From Dermatophagoides farinae (Eukaryota > Arthropoda > Arachnida > Sarcoptiformes > Pyroglyphidae): a stretch of DNA of 64,000 bases. The notes beneath the pieces are model-generated. The model saw only the letters and a program-made list of their open reading frames with translations. It was not told where the DNA came from and did no database searches. The position numbers and the translations under genes are program-made. The stretch spans positions 3,242,001-3,306,000 of the forward strand of contig NC_134681.1 of NCBI RefSeq assembly GCF_024713945.1, in the 5' to 3' direction. Below, one piece after another: positions 11,189 through 23,581 of this stretch (positions within the stretch are counted from its first letter, which is position 1; every line of letters begins with the position of its first letter).

Positions 11189-14100
11189 TCAAATGTTTTC
11201 GGTTACAAAAAATGAAAATGGTAATTCATTATTCGTTGTTGTGGATGAACAACAAGTTGTTGTTGTTGTTGTTGTTGGTTTTGTGCGTGTTTTAGTTGTC
11301 GTTGTAGTCGTCAAAGTTGTAGTGGTTGTTGTTGCCACAATAAAATCATTGAAAATAATTAAATCTGGATCATCAATCGATGATGATAATGATGAATAAT
11401 TATTATCATGATGATGTATTGATGGTTCCGAACGGGAACGATCAAATTTTGGCAATAATTGCATTATATTTTCAATACGTGATAATATCTGTCGAAATAA
11501 TGGCCGTTTACAATGATCAAATTGTATACAATCATTCAATAATCGTGAGAAACGTTTTGGAATGTTATCACGTATTAATGATAGATCTGGTCTCAAATAA
11601 CCACGTCCAACCATAAATAATATTTGATCCTTATTGTTTATATGTCGATATGGTAATGTACCCGATGTTAATTCATACAGAACAATACCATAAGAATAAA
11701 CATCACTTTGAAATGAATATGGATTCGGTTCGATCATTCGAATGATTTCCGGTGCCATCCATAATACTGAACCGGTTGGTTGTTGAAATTTTTGCGAACC
11801 TTTCCATTGTGATTTCACAGTAGCCAGGCCAAAATCACCAATTTTTACGGTAAAATCATTATGTAGAAAAATGTCTGCAAAAGAATAAAATAATCAATCA
11901 ATCAATCAGAATAGATCATTTTATATACTCAACTATTCGATTTAAGATCACGATGAATAATATGTTTGGCGTGTAAATAATCCATTCCTTGTGCTGTTTG
12001 CCTGGCAATTTCAATCAATTGAATAATGTCAAAATTTGTTTCAATCACATGCAAATGTTTATACAACGAAGAACCTTCACACCACTGTGTAACTATAGTC
12101 AGATGTGGTTTTGATACACAACCCATAAACAGAATGATATTCACATGACGTGTTTTACGCAATACGGTTAATTCATTTTTAAATTCCTGAAACAAAGGAA
12201 AAATTTTTTTGGTAAATCAACAAAAGAAGAAAACAAAATCGGAATAATTTTACCTGCAATTGTGTCTGCGTAGGTTCGGCAACTTTCAATTTTTTCAATG
12301 CAACTGGTCCATGCCAATGTCCACGATACACTGTACCATATGAACCGGAACCAATACGTGGTCCAACCAGAATTTCATCCTGTGGTATTTCCCAATCTTC
12401 AATCGATTCACGATATAAACCATGATTATTATGTTGATTAATTTTAATCTTTTTCACCGATTCATCAGCTGATCTTGCACGTGGTCTACCATTATTATTA
12501 ATTGTAGAACCGGTAGTAGTGGTGGTGGTGGCGGTGGTGGTGGTGGTAATTATCTTTGTTGAATCATTCGTTTGAATAGGATTTGTTGGCGATGTTGTTG
12601 CTGAATGTATTTTGGCTGTTTGTTGCGGTGGTGGATGTTTTGAACCATCATTATCAGCGATTATAATGGCCGTAGAATTAAAACAAACATTTGGTGCTGA
12701 TGTTGAACGTTCACGTGAATGTTGTTGTTGCGATTGCTGCTGTTGTTGTTGTTGTTGCGTTTGTAAATCTGGTCGTAAAAAATTTGGCGATAATTGATTA
12801 ACAGCCTCTGATTGATTGATTAATTGATCATTGTCATCATCATCATCGTTAACAGTTTTTATTATTTCAATTTTATTCAGTTGTCGTTGTTGTTGTTTAA
12901 TTGAAGAAGTTTGATTTGGATGAAACGTATTTTTACATTTTTGTTGATGAAGATGATGATGATTATTAACCGATGATGAATGATAAAAACTACCATCACG
13001 TGTTACCATATTACCACCAGTTGGATATTGATGATTAGCATTCATTGCCAATAAATGACGATAATAATTATCAATGCGTAATGGTTGACATAAACTTGGT
13101 ACTTGTAATGCACAACGTGTATGAAAACGAATACCGCAAGTTTGACAACGAAAACCATGAAATAGAATACGATTACAGCATTCACAAAATTCCAATGTAA
13201 AAAATGTTTTTCTTATATAATTATGTGATATACGTGTTTGGATTGTTTGAAATGGTTCATTGGTTTTAACACGTATTTCAGCACCAGGATACAATAATGA
13301 TACATCCGTATTCCAATCGATTGGTTCACTACAGAAAAAAAAATTGATGTGTCGATTGATTCAATAATTATCGATAATTATGAAAAACTACCACTTACTT
13401 TGAATCACAAAGATATACCGTACAAATATCGGATGTTAATTTACGACGATACATTGATTTTTCCAATACATCACGTATAGTTTGTCCCGGTGTAATCGAT
13501 ACAATTGTTCGTTGATCATCTGGTAAATGGGCACGTATTATTTTACCTTGAAATCCATAATCCATAATTATCGATGATGATGATGAACTAACAATTGAAT
13601 CTTTACGTTCTTCGTTATTATTATTATTATTATTGGGATGATTATGATGATGATCTAAACTAGAATTTGAATTTGAATTTGATGAATTATAATTTTCATC
13701 ATCATTGTTATTCTGTATCGATTCGTTGAAATTTTCTTCATCATTTTGACCATTGCTACTGCATGGACTAGTTGTTGTTGTGGTCATTTTGGTCGTTTTA
13801 GATTTTGAATGAAATTTACTGAAATAATTTCTATTTTTACTTGATTTTCGTTGACCATTGTTTTTGTTGTCATTTGTATTACATTTATCATCTGTCATTT
13901 GTAACGTCATCGATGGTTGCGGCAAAGTTTTACCTGAATCATTTTTTGTTGTTGGTTTTTTCTGTTGATTATTATTATCACGTTTTTTTCGATTTATATA
14001 CATCTTTATAGATGATCGTCCACTGTGTTCAGATATTGTTTGGCCGCTATCATTATCATGATTATCGTTTGTTTTGGCGCCATTCGTCATATTCGATGTT

Positions 14101-15053
14101 TGACAACCATTTTTTAAATATGAAATAAATTGACTACTTTTAGCATCAGCAAATGATGCCACTGTCAATAGACTATTTGCAAATATTTGCAAATTCGAAA
14201 CTGATATTGAATGTCGTTTTTTTGTTGTTGTTGTTGTAGATTTTTGTTGTTGTTGTTCATTTTTTGTTGTTGTTGTTGTTGTAGTAGTAGTAGCAGCATT
14301 CAAAGGGTTATTCATTTGTTCATCATCATTATCATTATTATTAACACCATTATCGCTAGCATCATTGACAATAATCAATGGTTCAACAAATAAATGTTCC
14401 GATAATAATGAACGTTTTTGATATGAACCAATATACGATTCTGCACTTGTACGACGTATTGTATTGATAATTGATGATGATGGATCAATCATTTTTTTTG
14501 ATTTTTGTTTTTTATTTTCATCATCACCATTACTATTAGTGGAAAATGGATAAAATTCATAATAATCAGATGGCGTTAATGGTTCATCAGCACCACTATT
14601 ATTAATGCCAATATTTGCCATTGTTGTGATGGTGGTGGTATTGTTCGTGGTGGCTGATTCATCATCCGTACATAAATTATAATGACAACAATTCATTTGA
14701 TGATTAAAATTCAAAGTTGTGGCTGTTGTTGTTGTTATTGTTGTTTTGGTTGTCATTGAAGTAGACGATAGTTTCGATACAGTCAACGATTGATCTTGTG
14801 ATATTAATTCATCATTTTCATCCATATCATTAGAATGATGATGGTGATCAATTATTGCCTTTGGCTTCTGTTCCATTTGTTGTTGTTGTTGTTGTTGTTG
14901 TTGTTCGATTGATTCAGTTTTTATTTGTTTTTGCTGTTGTTGCTGTCGTAGTTTATGGCTAGATTGTTCTTGTTGTCTTTCATTATCATCATTTATAAAT
15001 ACAATCATCTCTTTTTTATTCTGTGTGGGTGTCGTCGTCGCTGTTGTTGCCAT
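11189..15053 (-). CDS. Raf: Raf serine/threonine kinase with a very long N-terminal region
   Basis: Raf binds Ras-GTP at the membrane and phosphorylates MEK. Four exons: 13399-15053, 12254-13328, 11934-12186, 11189-11874 (1222 aa). A low-complexity N-terminus (about 1-490) precedes the Ras-binding domain (about 497-570), which spans the first intron and resumes at [13 protein letters not shown]. The C1 zinc finger follows (about 588-634, [17 protein letters not shown] and later Cys/His ligands). [10 protein letters not shown] is the internal 14-3-3 site and RSRSEPS the C-terminal one. The kinase (about 868-1130) has [28 protein letters not shown] and WMAPE. Intron 3 splits the SNN codon just after HRDLKSN. 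Usual Raf length is 650-800 aa; the excess is Asn, Thr, Gln and Ser repeats, with all functional modules intact. Confidence 0.95.
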
Positions 15054-15530
15054 TGTTGTTGTTCTTCTTTTTTTTTTGTATTTTATTTTCTATTATCTCT
15101 GATTCGATCGTAAATGAGAAAATAAAAAACAGAAATCATCATCAACATTGTTATTTTTGGGAATGTATCGGATGTGGTGGTGGTGATTGTGGTTGTGGTG
15201 GTTTACAATGGAAAAATCAAAATGAAACAAAAAAAAACCAAAACCAAAACCAAACAAAAAATAAATCCCAGGATTATTATCAATGTCGTGCTTGTGTGTG
15301 TGTGTGTGTGTGCATTCTGTGTGCATGTGTATTTTAACCGTGGCCATAACCATCAAAATGGATCGGATCAACAGAGAAGCTAATGGTGTGTGTGATTGGT
15401 GGCCAAAAAAAAAAAAAAAAAATGCAAGGGGAAAAAAATTTTCAATATTTTATCGAAACACGAATGATAATAATAATAATAATAAAAATTGTAAATCGGA
15501 TTATAAACGAAAATTTTTTTTCTTTTTACG

Positions 15531-15532
15531 CA

Positions 15533-15602
<70 letters not shown>
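15531..15602. repeat. compound (CA)n-(GA)n microsatellite
   Basis: An uninterrupted CA run passes directly into about 27 GA units. It lies about 480 bases upstream of the Raf start codon. Confidence 0.95.
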
Positions 15603-15606
<4 letters not shown>

Positions 15607-16194
15607 AAATCCAACATTATCGTTGGTTTTTATTCATCATCATTCATTTATTTTGATTATATGGGATTTTAATGAGAAAAAAAAATTTTTTTTTCTTTGT
15701 TCATCACAAATTAATCGATTAGAAAAAAAATCTGTGATTAAATTTTGGATAAAATTACGAAACCAAGTAAAATTTTTCAATTTTGTCTTTTTTTTTTGGT
15801 AAAAATAGCAACACTCGTAATCATTCATTTGAAGCAATTAAAAGTAGAGAGAGAAAGAAAAAAAATGTTCATTTCATCATCAATTTTTATGATTATTTGG
15901 CTTCTCATTGTAATAACAATATAATAATAATGAAGAATAAAGAATTTGATGGAAATTTCTAGCAAAAAAAAAAAAAAAAAAAAAACACAGAAACACACAC
16001 ACACACACGGACACACCTATTTTAGAGATCCATTTGGAACGAATGGAAGAATGAATGAATGAATGAAAGTGTTGTTTTCAATTTGCTTGTTTTTTTTTGT
16101 TTGTGTGTCAGTACGATAATAAAAGAGAAAGAAAGAAATAGTGAATCCTCATGAGAGTGAAAGAAAATCAAACTAAATCGGGTAACAATAACAA

Positions 16195-16225
<31 letters not shown>

Positions 16226-16779
16226 ATTGACGACGATAAAAAAAAATGTTTGATGGTTATTTAGGGAATGAGAAAAAAAAATTCTTTTCATTTCATTTAT
16301 TTCCAATGTACAAATCAAAATGTCTGATTTTAAACATTGATAATCAATCGATTTAACAGAATCTTTATTTTCACAATTAAAATAATGAGATTATATCATC
16401 ATCAACATCATCATAATGATGTTGAATGTCTCTCGCGGTGGTCAAGATTTTTTTTTCATCATTTTCTCATAATTGATGCGTGTTTGTCGGTGTGTGAGCG
16501 AGTGTTTGTTGACCAATTTTTTCCTCTCCATCATCATCATCATCATCAAAATTCTGTTCTCATTTTCTCTTTCTCACAAGATGTGTGTGTGTGTGTGTGT
16601 ATAGTCAGACATCAGATATTGGAATTTTTTTTCAGTGAACCAAAAAAAAAAAAAAAAATGATGACGATAAGGAATTTTTTCTCTTTATGAATGAAAAAAA
16701 AAATAAAATAAAATAATGGCCATATCATTCATTTGTTTTTTTTTCATGTCATTCATATATTTATAATTGAAAATTTCTG

Positions 16780-16782
<3 letters not shown>

Positions 16783-16820
<38 letters not shown>
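16783..16820. repeat. (CA)n microsatellite
   Basis: About 19 perfect CA units in the gene-poor region upstream of Raf. Confidence 0.95.
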
Positions 16821-16822
<2 letters not shown>

Positions 16823-19800
16823 AGAATTCAATTCTATCTGCTGCGTTTTATTATTATTCTTGATGCTGTTGTTGTGTGGGAAGAGAATTTTCTTCTGAAA
16901 TTTGGATGAAAACAGAATTTTCTTTTTCTTGTCTTCATATATGATGCATAAATAAAGACATTTTCAACCAACAAAATAATAATAAAAAAAACATGTTAAA
17001 AACAGAAAAACGTAGACACACGAACAATGAAAGAAAAAAAAAAATATCATTTGGACCAACAACAAAATATCGAAACATTTTTATTTTTTTTTTTTGTTTT
17101 CAAAATGGTGAAAAAAATCTGTTATCAAAAAACAAAATAGAGGAACAAGAAAAGTATAGAAATGGTTGTCGGTTCACAAAACATCATCAATTTTCCATTG
17201 TCATCATCATCATCATCATCATCGTTATATTTTTTTTTCTTTATTTTCATCTTTAACACAAATCGATTTCACCGACCAAAAAAAAAAAAAATTTTTGAAC
17301 CGATCCAAACAGAAAAAAACAACCGCGCCACCCATCATCATCATCATCATCATCGTGATCGAGTTGGCAATATATATATATTTTTTGGCTCCAATTCTTT
17401 GGTCTTTTGCCATTTATCTTTCGATACACTTTTTTTTATGGTTCGCGGTTCATTTCATATTAAAAGACTGGAACACACAAACATATGATAATATCCAAAC
17501 TTTGAGTTAGTGGGAAAAAAAATGTATAAATCATTTCAAAATCTAGCTTTTTAATATCATTTTTCTTTTCTTTTTTGTCACATTTGTCATTTTTCATATA
17601 TGAAAAAAAGGAAAAAAAAATAAAAAATTTTATCACAAGTAGAACGTAGAACGTAGAACATAGAAAAAAAACCTATCAGATTTACAAGAATTATTTTCCA
17701 GTGAAAGATGAAAACGCCAGCAAAATCCGTTGAAATAATAACAATAATTCATCGATTTATGTTTCATAAATATAAACAGTGAAAGTGAAGAAGAAGAAAA
17801 AAAATACTTGACATTTTAAATCATAGATGGAAAAAAAACCGATTCAGCCACAAAAAAAAACATTTCAAGTATCATCATCAGCATATAATAATGATAATCG
17901 CGAAAAGAAAAACACAAATAATGATGATGATTTGGGCTACTACTACTAGAAGTACGACAAATTTGTCATTAGAATGCTGATGAATATGAAAAAAAAAATA
18001 CCAGCAGCAGCTATACTAGTATTATATCACAGGTCAAATATGTCCATATAATATGGATATAGATCAGAAATGAAAATGAAAATGGTGGATGATATAGAAA
18101 ACTTATAGATTCTGTGGCAACAATTTACTAAATTGGTATATCCATAATAATCATCGGGTTTTGTTTTTTTTGTTCATTTGTAAAGTTGCAATTGTATATA
18201 TCATGAATTGTGGTGGTGGTGGGTGTGCATTTTTTTCTTCTCTACTCGTATGTCAAATAAATTTGTGTGCAACAGAGAATTATAATTAATAATTTAATGA
18301 AAACATCAAAAATGTATGCGGCGAATAATGCGAAAAATTAATTGAGTGGATATAAACTGAGAGAAAAAATCAAAAAAAAAAAAACCACACCTGGGCACAC
18401 ACACACACACACACACACGACAATGAAAATGATTATTCTGCAGCCAATGGAAAATAAAATAAAATCCGGTAATTACCACATCAACAAACGAAAAAAAAAA
18501 TTATCGGCTAAATGTAAATGATATAGTGGGATAATGGTGATTAATATCGGGTATAGAATTTCGATAGCGAGTGAGAGAAATTCTCTTTATTTTTTTTATG
18601 CTAAAAAAAAACACTAAATTTTCAATGTTGTCCCATACACACATCATTGAATCATCATGTTGATAATATATGGTTTCAAATTGAAAAAAAAATGAAATTA
18701 TTTCTGCTTGAAAAACTAAAGATATATAAATATTATAGTACAAAACGCAAGAAAAGAAGAAGAAAACAAAATTAAATTAAGATCAATTAATACAACATAT
18801 GATGATGATGATGATGACGATGTCAATGGGCAACGTGGATGACGACAATATTCACATTTTCTATATTCGTCGATAATTAAATCTCTAAACCACTCGTGTG
18901 TGTGTGTTGAATAAGACTCGAACAAAAGAAACAATACATGTAGATAGATGGATAGAATGAGCTTTTGTTTCAGTTATTAATAACAAAAAAAAAAGATAAT
19001 AAACAAAAACAAATGATAATGATGAAGATGACAATGAAAAAAACAAAACAAACAACAATGGAACCAATGGATGAATTTGTTTGTTTGTTTTCGTTATTTT
19101 TGTTTTTCAAGGACAATTTTCATATTTATTCTTGCATTTTCATCAATAAAAAAAAAATTTTATATTCCAGAATCCAGATGAAAATGATGATGATGTGTAA
19201 TTTTTTGTTTTTTTTTCATTTGATTCTTTTCCATATTATTATCGTTGGCATAGGAATAATGGAAATAATAATTCAATATAAAATTCATCATTCATATGAT
19301 GAATTTGTTTTTGTTTTTGATTCGTTTTGTTTGTCTGTTGTTGGAATAAAAAATGAAATTGATGCTTTTTTCAATTCAACTGATTAGTGTGATTTTGGCA
19401 TTCGGTACTGGTGATGAAATATTCAGACAAAAGAGTGAAGTGGTGATGGGCAACTATTTTATTAATTAATAGTGGGATTTTTTTCCGAAAAAATTTCCAA
19501 ATATTCAATTTTGTCAATGAATCAAAATTGAATGCAAAGAAGAGAGAAAGAACAAAACCACAAGACCAAAAAAAAAAAAAATAAAATAAAATAAAGCCCC
19601 AAGGTATTTGTGTGCATGACTAATACATGCAGAGTTTTTTCAAAAAAAAATCCCAAACAAAATCAGAATTTTTATTCCAAAATCAATATATAATTGAAAT
19701 CACTTGGTTATCATCGACCATTTGACAATTTTTTCATTATTGCACAACCAAATAAATTGAAAAAGAAAGATGAAAAATTCAATCAAACAATCATCGATGG

Positions 19801-20510
19801 TTGATCATCGATGAATAATCACAAGGAGAAAAATTTATAACAACAATAAAAAAAAAGTGAAATGGAATATTTTTCCATACAACGTCATCATCGATGATAT
19901 CTGATCAGATGATGATGAAATTACCGAATTTCTTCTTCTTGAAAGATAATTATTAAGGATCCAATAAGGCTATAATAAATGAAAAGAACATGACAAAGTG
20001 TGTGAAAAAACATTCGATGATGGTGATCGAAGACGATAATGAGAGAGAAATTACATGACAAGAATTTCTGTATGTTATTGCTATGATTGAAAAAAGAATG
20101 ACAAACATACACACATACATAGCGAAAAAATGAATACAAATACAAAACGAATAGAGAGAAAAAAATGTAGGTTTTTTTCTTCCTTATTTCAGAACGAAAC
20201 AACAACATGAATATTCTCTAGAATTATTATTATTTGTTTTTTTTTGATATTTATTACATTTTTCATATTTAGCAGTAAGTCATTCAGTCATTTATCAAAG
20301 TAAATTTGCAAAATTGTCGATTGATAGGTAATAGAAACAAAAAGTCAGCTTTTATTCTGCATTGCATCAATGATTGTTGTGTTTGGATTCTGTGTGAATT
20401 TCAAAGAAAAGTGAAAACAAATTCATCATGCAAATAGTAATAATTCATTCATACATGTATTCAAATTCTAGGCAAAAAAAAAATATTTTCGTTTACAATT
20501 GAATGAAATG

Positions 20511-20550
20511 ATGAAATGTAAAAATTTAAATTTAAATTTTTACATTTCAT
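20511..20550. repeat. perfect 40-base palindrome
   Basis: The left half (ATGAAATGTA, AAAATTTAAA) is the exact reverse complement of the right half (TTTAAATTTT, TACATTTCAT), with no spacer. It can form a 20-bp stem. The outer parts are mixed sequence, not simple A/T alternation. Confidence 0.95.
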
Positions 20551-22309
20551 CTGATTTCAACGCAGCATATAAATCGTTTGTTCATGTTTGTTTATGTGTG
20601 TTTGTGCAATGTGAATAAACAAAAAAAAAACTTAAAAAACACAGAATCACACAGAATTTGTACAACAATGCTCTAAGTATGCAATGCATTGAAATGAAAT
20701 TTTTGTTTTCTCATCATCTCAATTTGCAGACACTTGAATTTGATGTTCATAAGCGATAGAAGTAAAAGAAGTAAAAGAAACCATGAAATAAATGTGAAAA
20801 TTTGAATGAATTTTTTTTTTTTTTTTTTTTTTGGTAGAAGAAAATTGAAAATTCAAATTTCAAATGTATGTACATACATGCTAAATGAATTGGTTGAAAT
20901 TGAGAATGAAAAAGAGAAGAAAAATAAACAAAACAAAACAAAAAAAAACACCATACCTTTATGTTTGTTATTGGAATTTTTTTTTCCCGGTAAAGAAAAA
21001 ATTTTCAATTTTCTTTTACCCGAGATGATGATGAAAATTGTTTCTCATTTGTGTGTGTGTGTGTGTTTTCGCAGACGATTAATATTTTTTTGTCGGTTAT
21101 TCTAGGGGAGAAATTTTTTTTTTTTTTGAATTTTTGACATTTAATCACAAGTTCATAACGCGCGCACACACACACACACACATACATAAAAATGATGATA
21201 ATGATCCAGAAATTTTTTTTTTATTTTGAAAATTGAACTATTCGATACGATTGGCAATTGCACAAAGAGACGTCTGTTCTGTTTTTCATTAATTGAGAAT
21301 GAATGGATGAATGAATAAGATTCACAGTTAGCACACAGATATATATATAAATAGCTTTTGATCATCGTAATCGTGACATGCGTCTTTTATTGCTGCTGTT
21401 TTTTTTTTTTTTTTTTTTTGATATTTTTTTTATGCATAAACATGCGCATACAATACCAAAAGAATACAAAAATCTTTTGTATCCAGCCCAGAGCGATAGA
21501 ATAATGGAACGAGAGAGTTTTATGATGATCCAGAATCCATGTCTTTTATTTCATCGGATAAATATTCGTCATTCGTGTTCAATGGTCGGTCGTTTGGTTT
21601 GTTTGGTTGGTAGATTGTCAAAACGAACGAAAACAATGGAAAGAAAAGAAAATTTTCTTTTTTTTTTGTTTTTGTTTTTGCCTGCTGTTGTTGTTTCAGT
21701 CAAGTTTATTTATCCAAAAAAAAAAAAAAAAAACATTGTTGACATTTTATAAAAGCTATTCGGTTTCTTTTGTAATTTGTTTTTTTTGTCTCGGTTTTTC
21801 TCGGAATATTTTTCGCGAACAATTTTTTTTTTTTGGTTTTTTTTTCATAACAACAACTGAAGAATTTATTCTTGGATTTTGTTTTTGCTGAATTGATTCA
21901 CGTTCGAAATGAATTTTCATGAATGAAACAAATTATTATGTTGACAATAAGTACGTGTGATGATGATGATGATGATTGCCAAACAACCAAAAAAAAAGAT
22001 TGATTGGATTTTCGTTTTTTTTTGCTTTTGTTTCGTTATCTCTTTGTACATTTTTGTGTTGTGGTTGTTTTTTTTTTGTCATTATTAATTGTTTTTTGTC
22101 GTGGCCACCCCCTCACCAAATAAAAAAAAAAAATCTTATTCGAATCAAACAACAAACCGACATATGAAATAGTACATTTCGATAATTTGTTTTCCCACGT
22201 TTAGTTTTTTTTTTCAATTTGAATTTTGCACATTTGTCTGAAAATTTTTCTTTTTCTATTATACATATGAAAATATGAAAACTAGATACTACTGCTAACA
22301 AAAGAGGGC

Positions 22310-22357
22310 AGCACGCAAATGTTGTGGAGCACGCAAATGTAAATAATAGTATCGATA
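22310..22357 (+). promoter_or_regulatory. candidate promoter motifs of the La-related gene
   Basis: A 13-base sequence AGCACGCAAATGT occurs twice, at 22310-22322 and 22328-22340. It is followed at 22350-22357 by TATCGATA, the same as the DREF-binding DRE motif of Drosophila housekeeping promoters. The block ends about 165 bases before the start codon of the La-related gene. Function is inferred from position and motif only. Confidence 0.4.
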
Positions 22358-22523
22358 TCGATCGATCGAATTGATTCAAATCACAAATTGTGACCATAAA
22401 ATAGACAAAAAAAATTGAAGAATGAAGAAGATAATTTATTTTCTTCTAACCTTTGTTATTTTTTAAATTAATTTGTCATTCATCCATTCAAAGCTATCAC
22501 TAACATATATCAACAAAAACAAA

Positions 22524-23552
22524 ATGTCAAAGGAAAAAAATTTTGTAAATCAAAATATTGGCCAACAAAATACAAACATCTGCATTAATGCATCAATAAT
22601 AATCGATACAAATGATGACGATGTTGATAATGATAGTGATGTTGATATTTATGAAAAGATACGTAAACAGGTATGCCCGTATTGTTTGTTTGTTTCTCGA
22701 TCATGGATTAATAATTTGTCCTTTTTTTATTTTTTATTTTTTGGGTTCACCACCTACAATCATATTGGTTAGATTGGTTTCTATTTTAGTTCATCCAATA
22801 TTCATTATGATAAATTTATGCAACGTTTAATCGGTATTAGTGGACAAAAATCAAATGATAACCATAATAATATGGAAATGGATGATAATGATAATGATGA
22901 TGATGAAGATCATCATTATGGTATACGTCCAGTACATTTAAAAGAATTTTTACGTTTCAATAAAATACGTGAACTGACCAATTCATTGGACGATTTATTA
23001 AGAGCATTCAATATTGATGATTACCCTGATCTGGTTGATACATTTCTGGCACGACATGATTTAAATTACGACAGTGAAACACAATCATTACAACGTTTGA
23101 AACCATATCACATATCAATTGATAATCTTAATAATCGTACAATTTATTTGGAAGGTTTTGATCCACAAATATCCAGAATTGATGACATATTACGTGGTTA
23201 TCTAGAAATATTGGGACCAATACTATCGATACGTGTGCAGAAACGTTCCAAATTGTTAGGATTTGCTTTCGTTGAATATGAACACGAAAAAGATGCTCGA
23301 TTATTTTGCAATTGGTTTAATAATAATAATAATAATAATAGATCGGATGAAATGAATACCACCGTAAAAATGGATAAATTACTACAAATTGAGAAAGAAT
23401 TACAAAATATTAAACAAAATGATAACGAAATTCGTGTATCATCTAAAAGTGAATGGAATCATTGTAAAAATCGTTATCTACGAACACAACGACGTTGCCG
23501 GATAAAATCAATGAAACGTGAACAAGAAATACAGCAAAGTTTTGAATTGTAA
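22524..23552 (+). CDS. La-related protein, LARP7-like short form
   Basis: La-module proteins bind the 3' U-rich ends of RNA polymerase III transcripts; LARP7 stabilises 7SK RNA. Two exons, 22524-22670 and 22773-23552, give 308 aa. The splice joins IRKQ to IGFYFSSSNIHYDKFMQRLI, a recognisable La motif (QxxFYFS...N...DKFM). The motif is then split by an Asp/Asn-rich insert (about residues 72-90) before the winged-helix part (VHLKEFLRFNKIRELT). An RRM follows (about 160-240): NRTIYLEGF as RNP2 and LLGFAFVEYE as RNP1. The end is basic. Human LARP7 has 582 aa and a second, C-terminal RRM; none is seen here. It could be another La-module protein, but the La motif plus RRM1 is clear. Its stop lies 29 bases from that of beta-sarcoglycan. 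Confidence 0.8.
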
Positions 23553-23554
23553 AT

Positions 23555-23560
23555 AATAAA
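23555..23560 (+). promoter_or_regulatory. probable poly(A) signal of the La-related gene
   Basis: AATAAA starts three bases after the stop codon. Cleavage 10-30 bases further would fall at or inside the last codons of beta-sarcoglycan on the other strand, giving one of the shortest possible 3' UTRs. Confidence 0.5.
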
Positions 23561-23581
23561 AAAAAAATTCGATCCATTCAT

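Larger units (their letters stand above)
15054..22523. other. 7.4-kb gene-poor region rich in microsatellites
   Basis: No frame here has complex protein sequence; the open frames are translations of CA, GA, ATG, AAC and A/T runs. It contains (CA)n-(GA)n at 15531-15602, (CA)n at 16783-16820 and 18398-18418, many A(8-20) tracts, ATG/CAT runs, and a perfect palindrome at 20511-20550. The left end should hold the Raf promoter and the right end the La-related gene's promoter. Non-coding RNAs or distant 5' UTR exons cannot be excluded by eye. Confidence 0.6.

Noticed and set aside
15283-15672. Open frames over the CA/GA microsatellite, ending in a long RERERE run
   Set aside because: They are translations of simple repeats in several frames, with no domain, splice structure or start context.
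16337-17510. Several overlapping open frames rich in His, Ile and Phe runs
   Set aside because: They come from CAT/ATC repeats and T tracts; the frames overlap each other and contain no complex sequence.
20982-21022. Imperfect hairpin around CCCGGTAAAGAAAA...TTTTCTTTTACCCG
   Set aside because: The stem is short, A/T-rich and interrupted; nothing suggests a microRNA precursor beyond base pairing.
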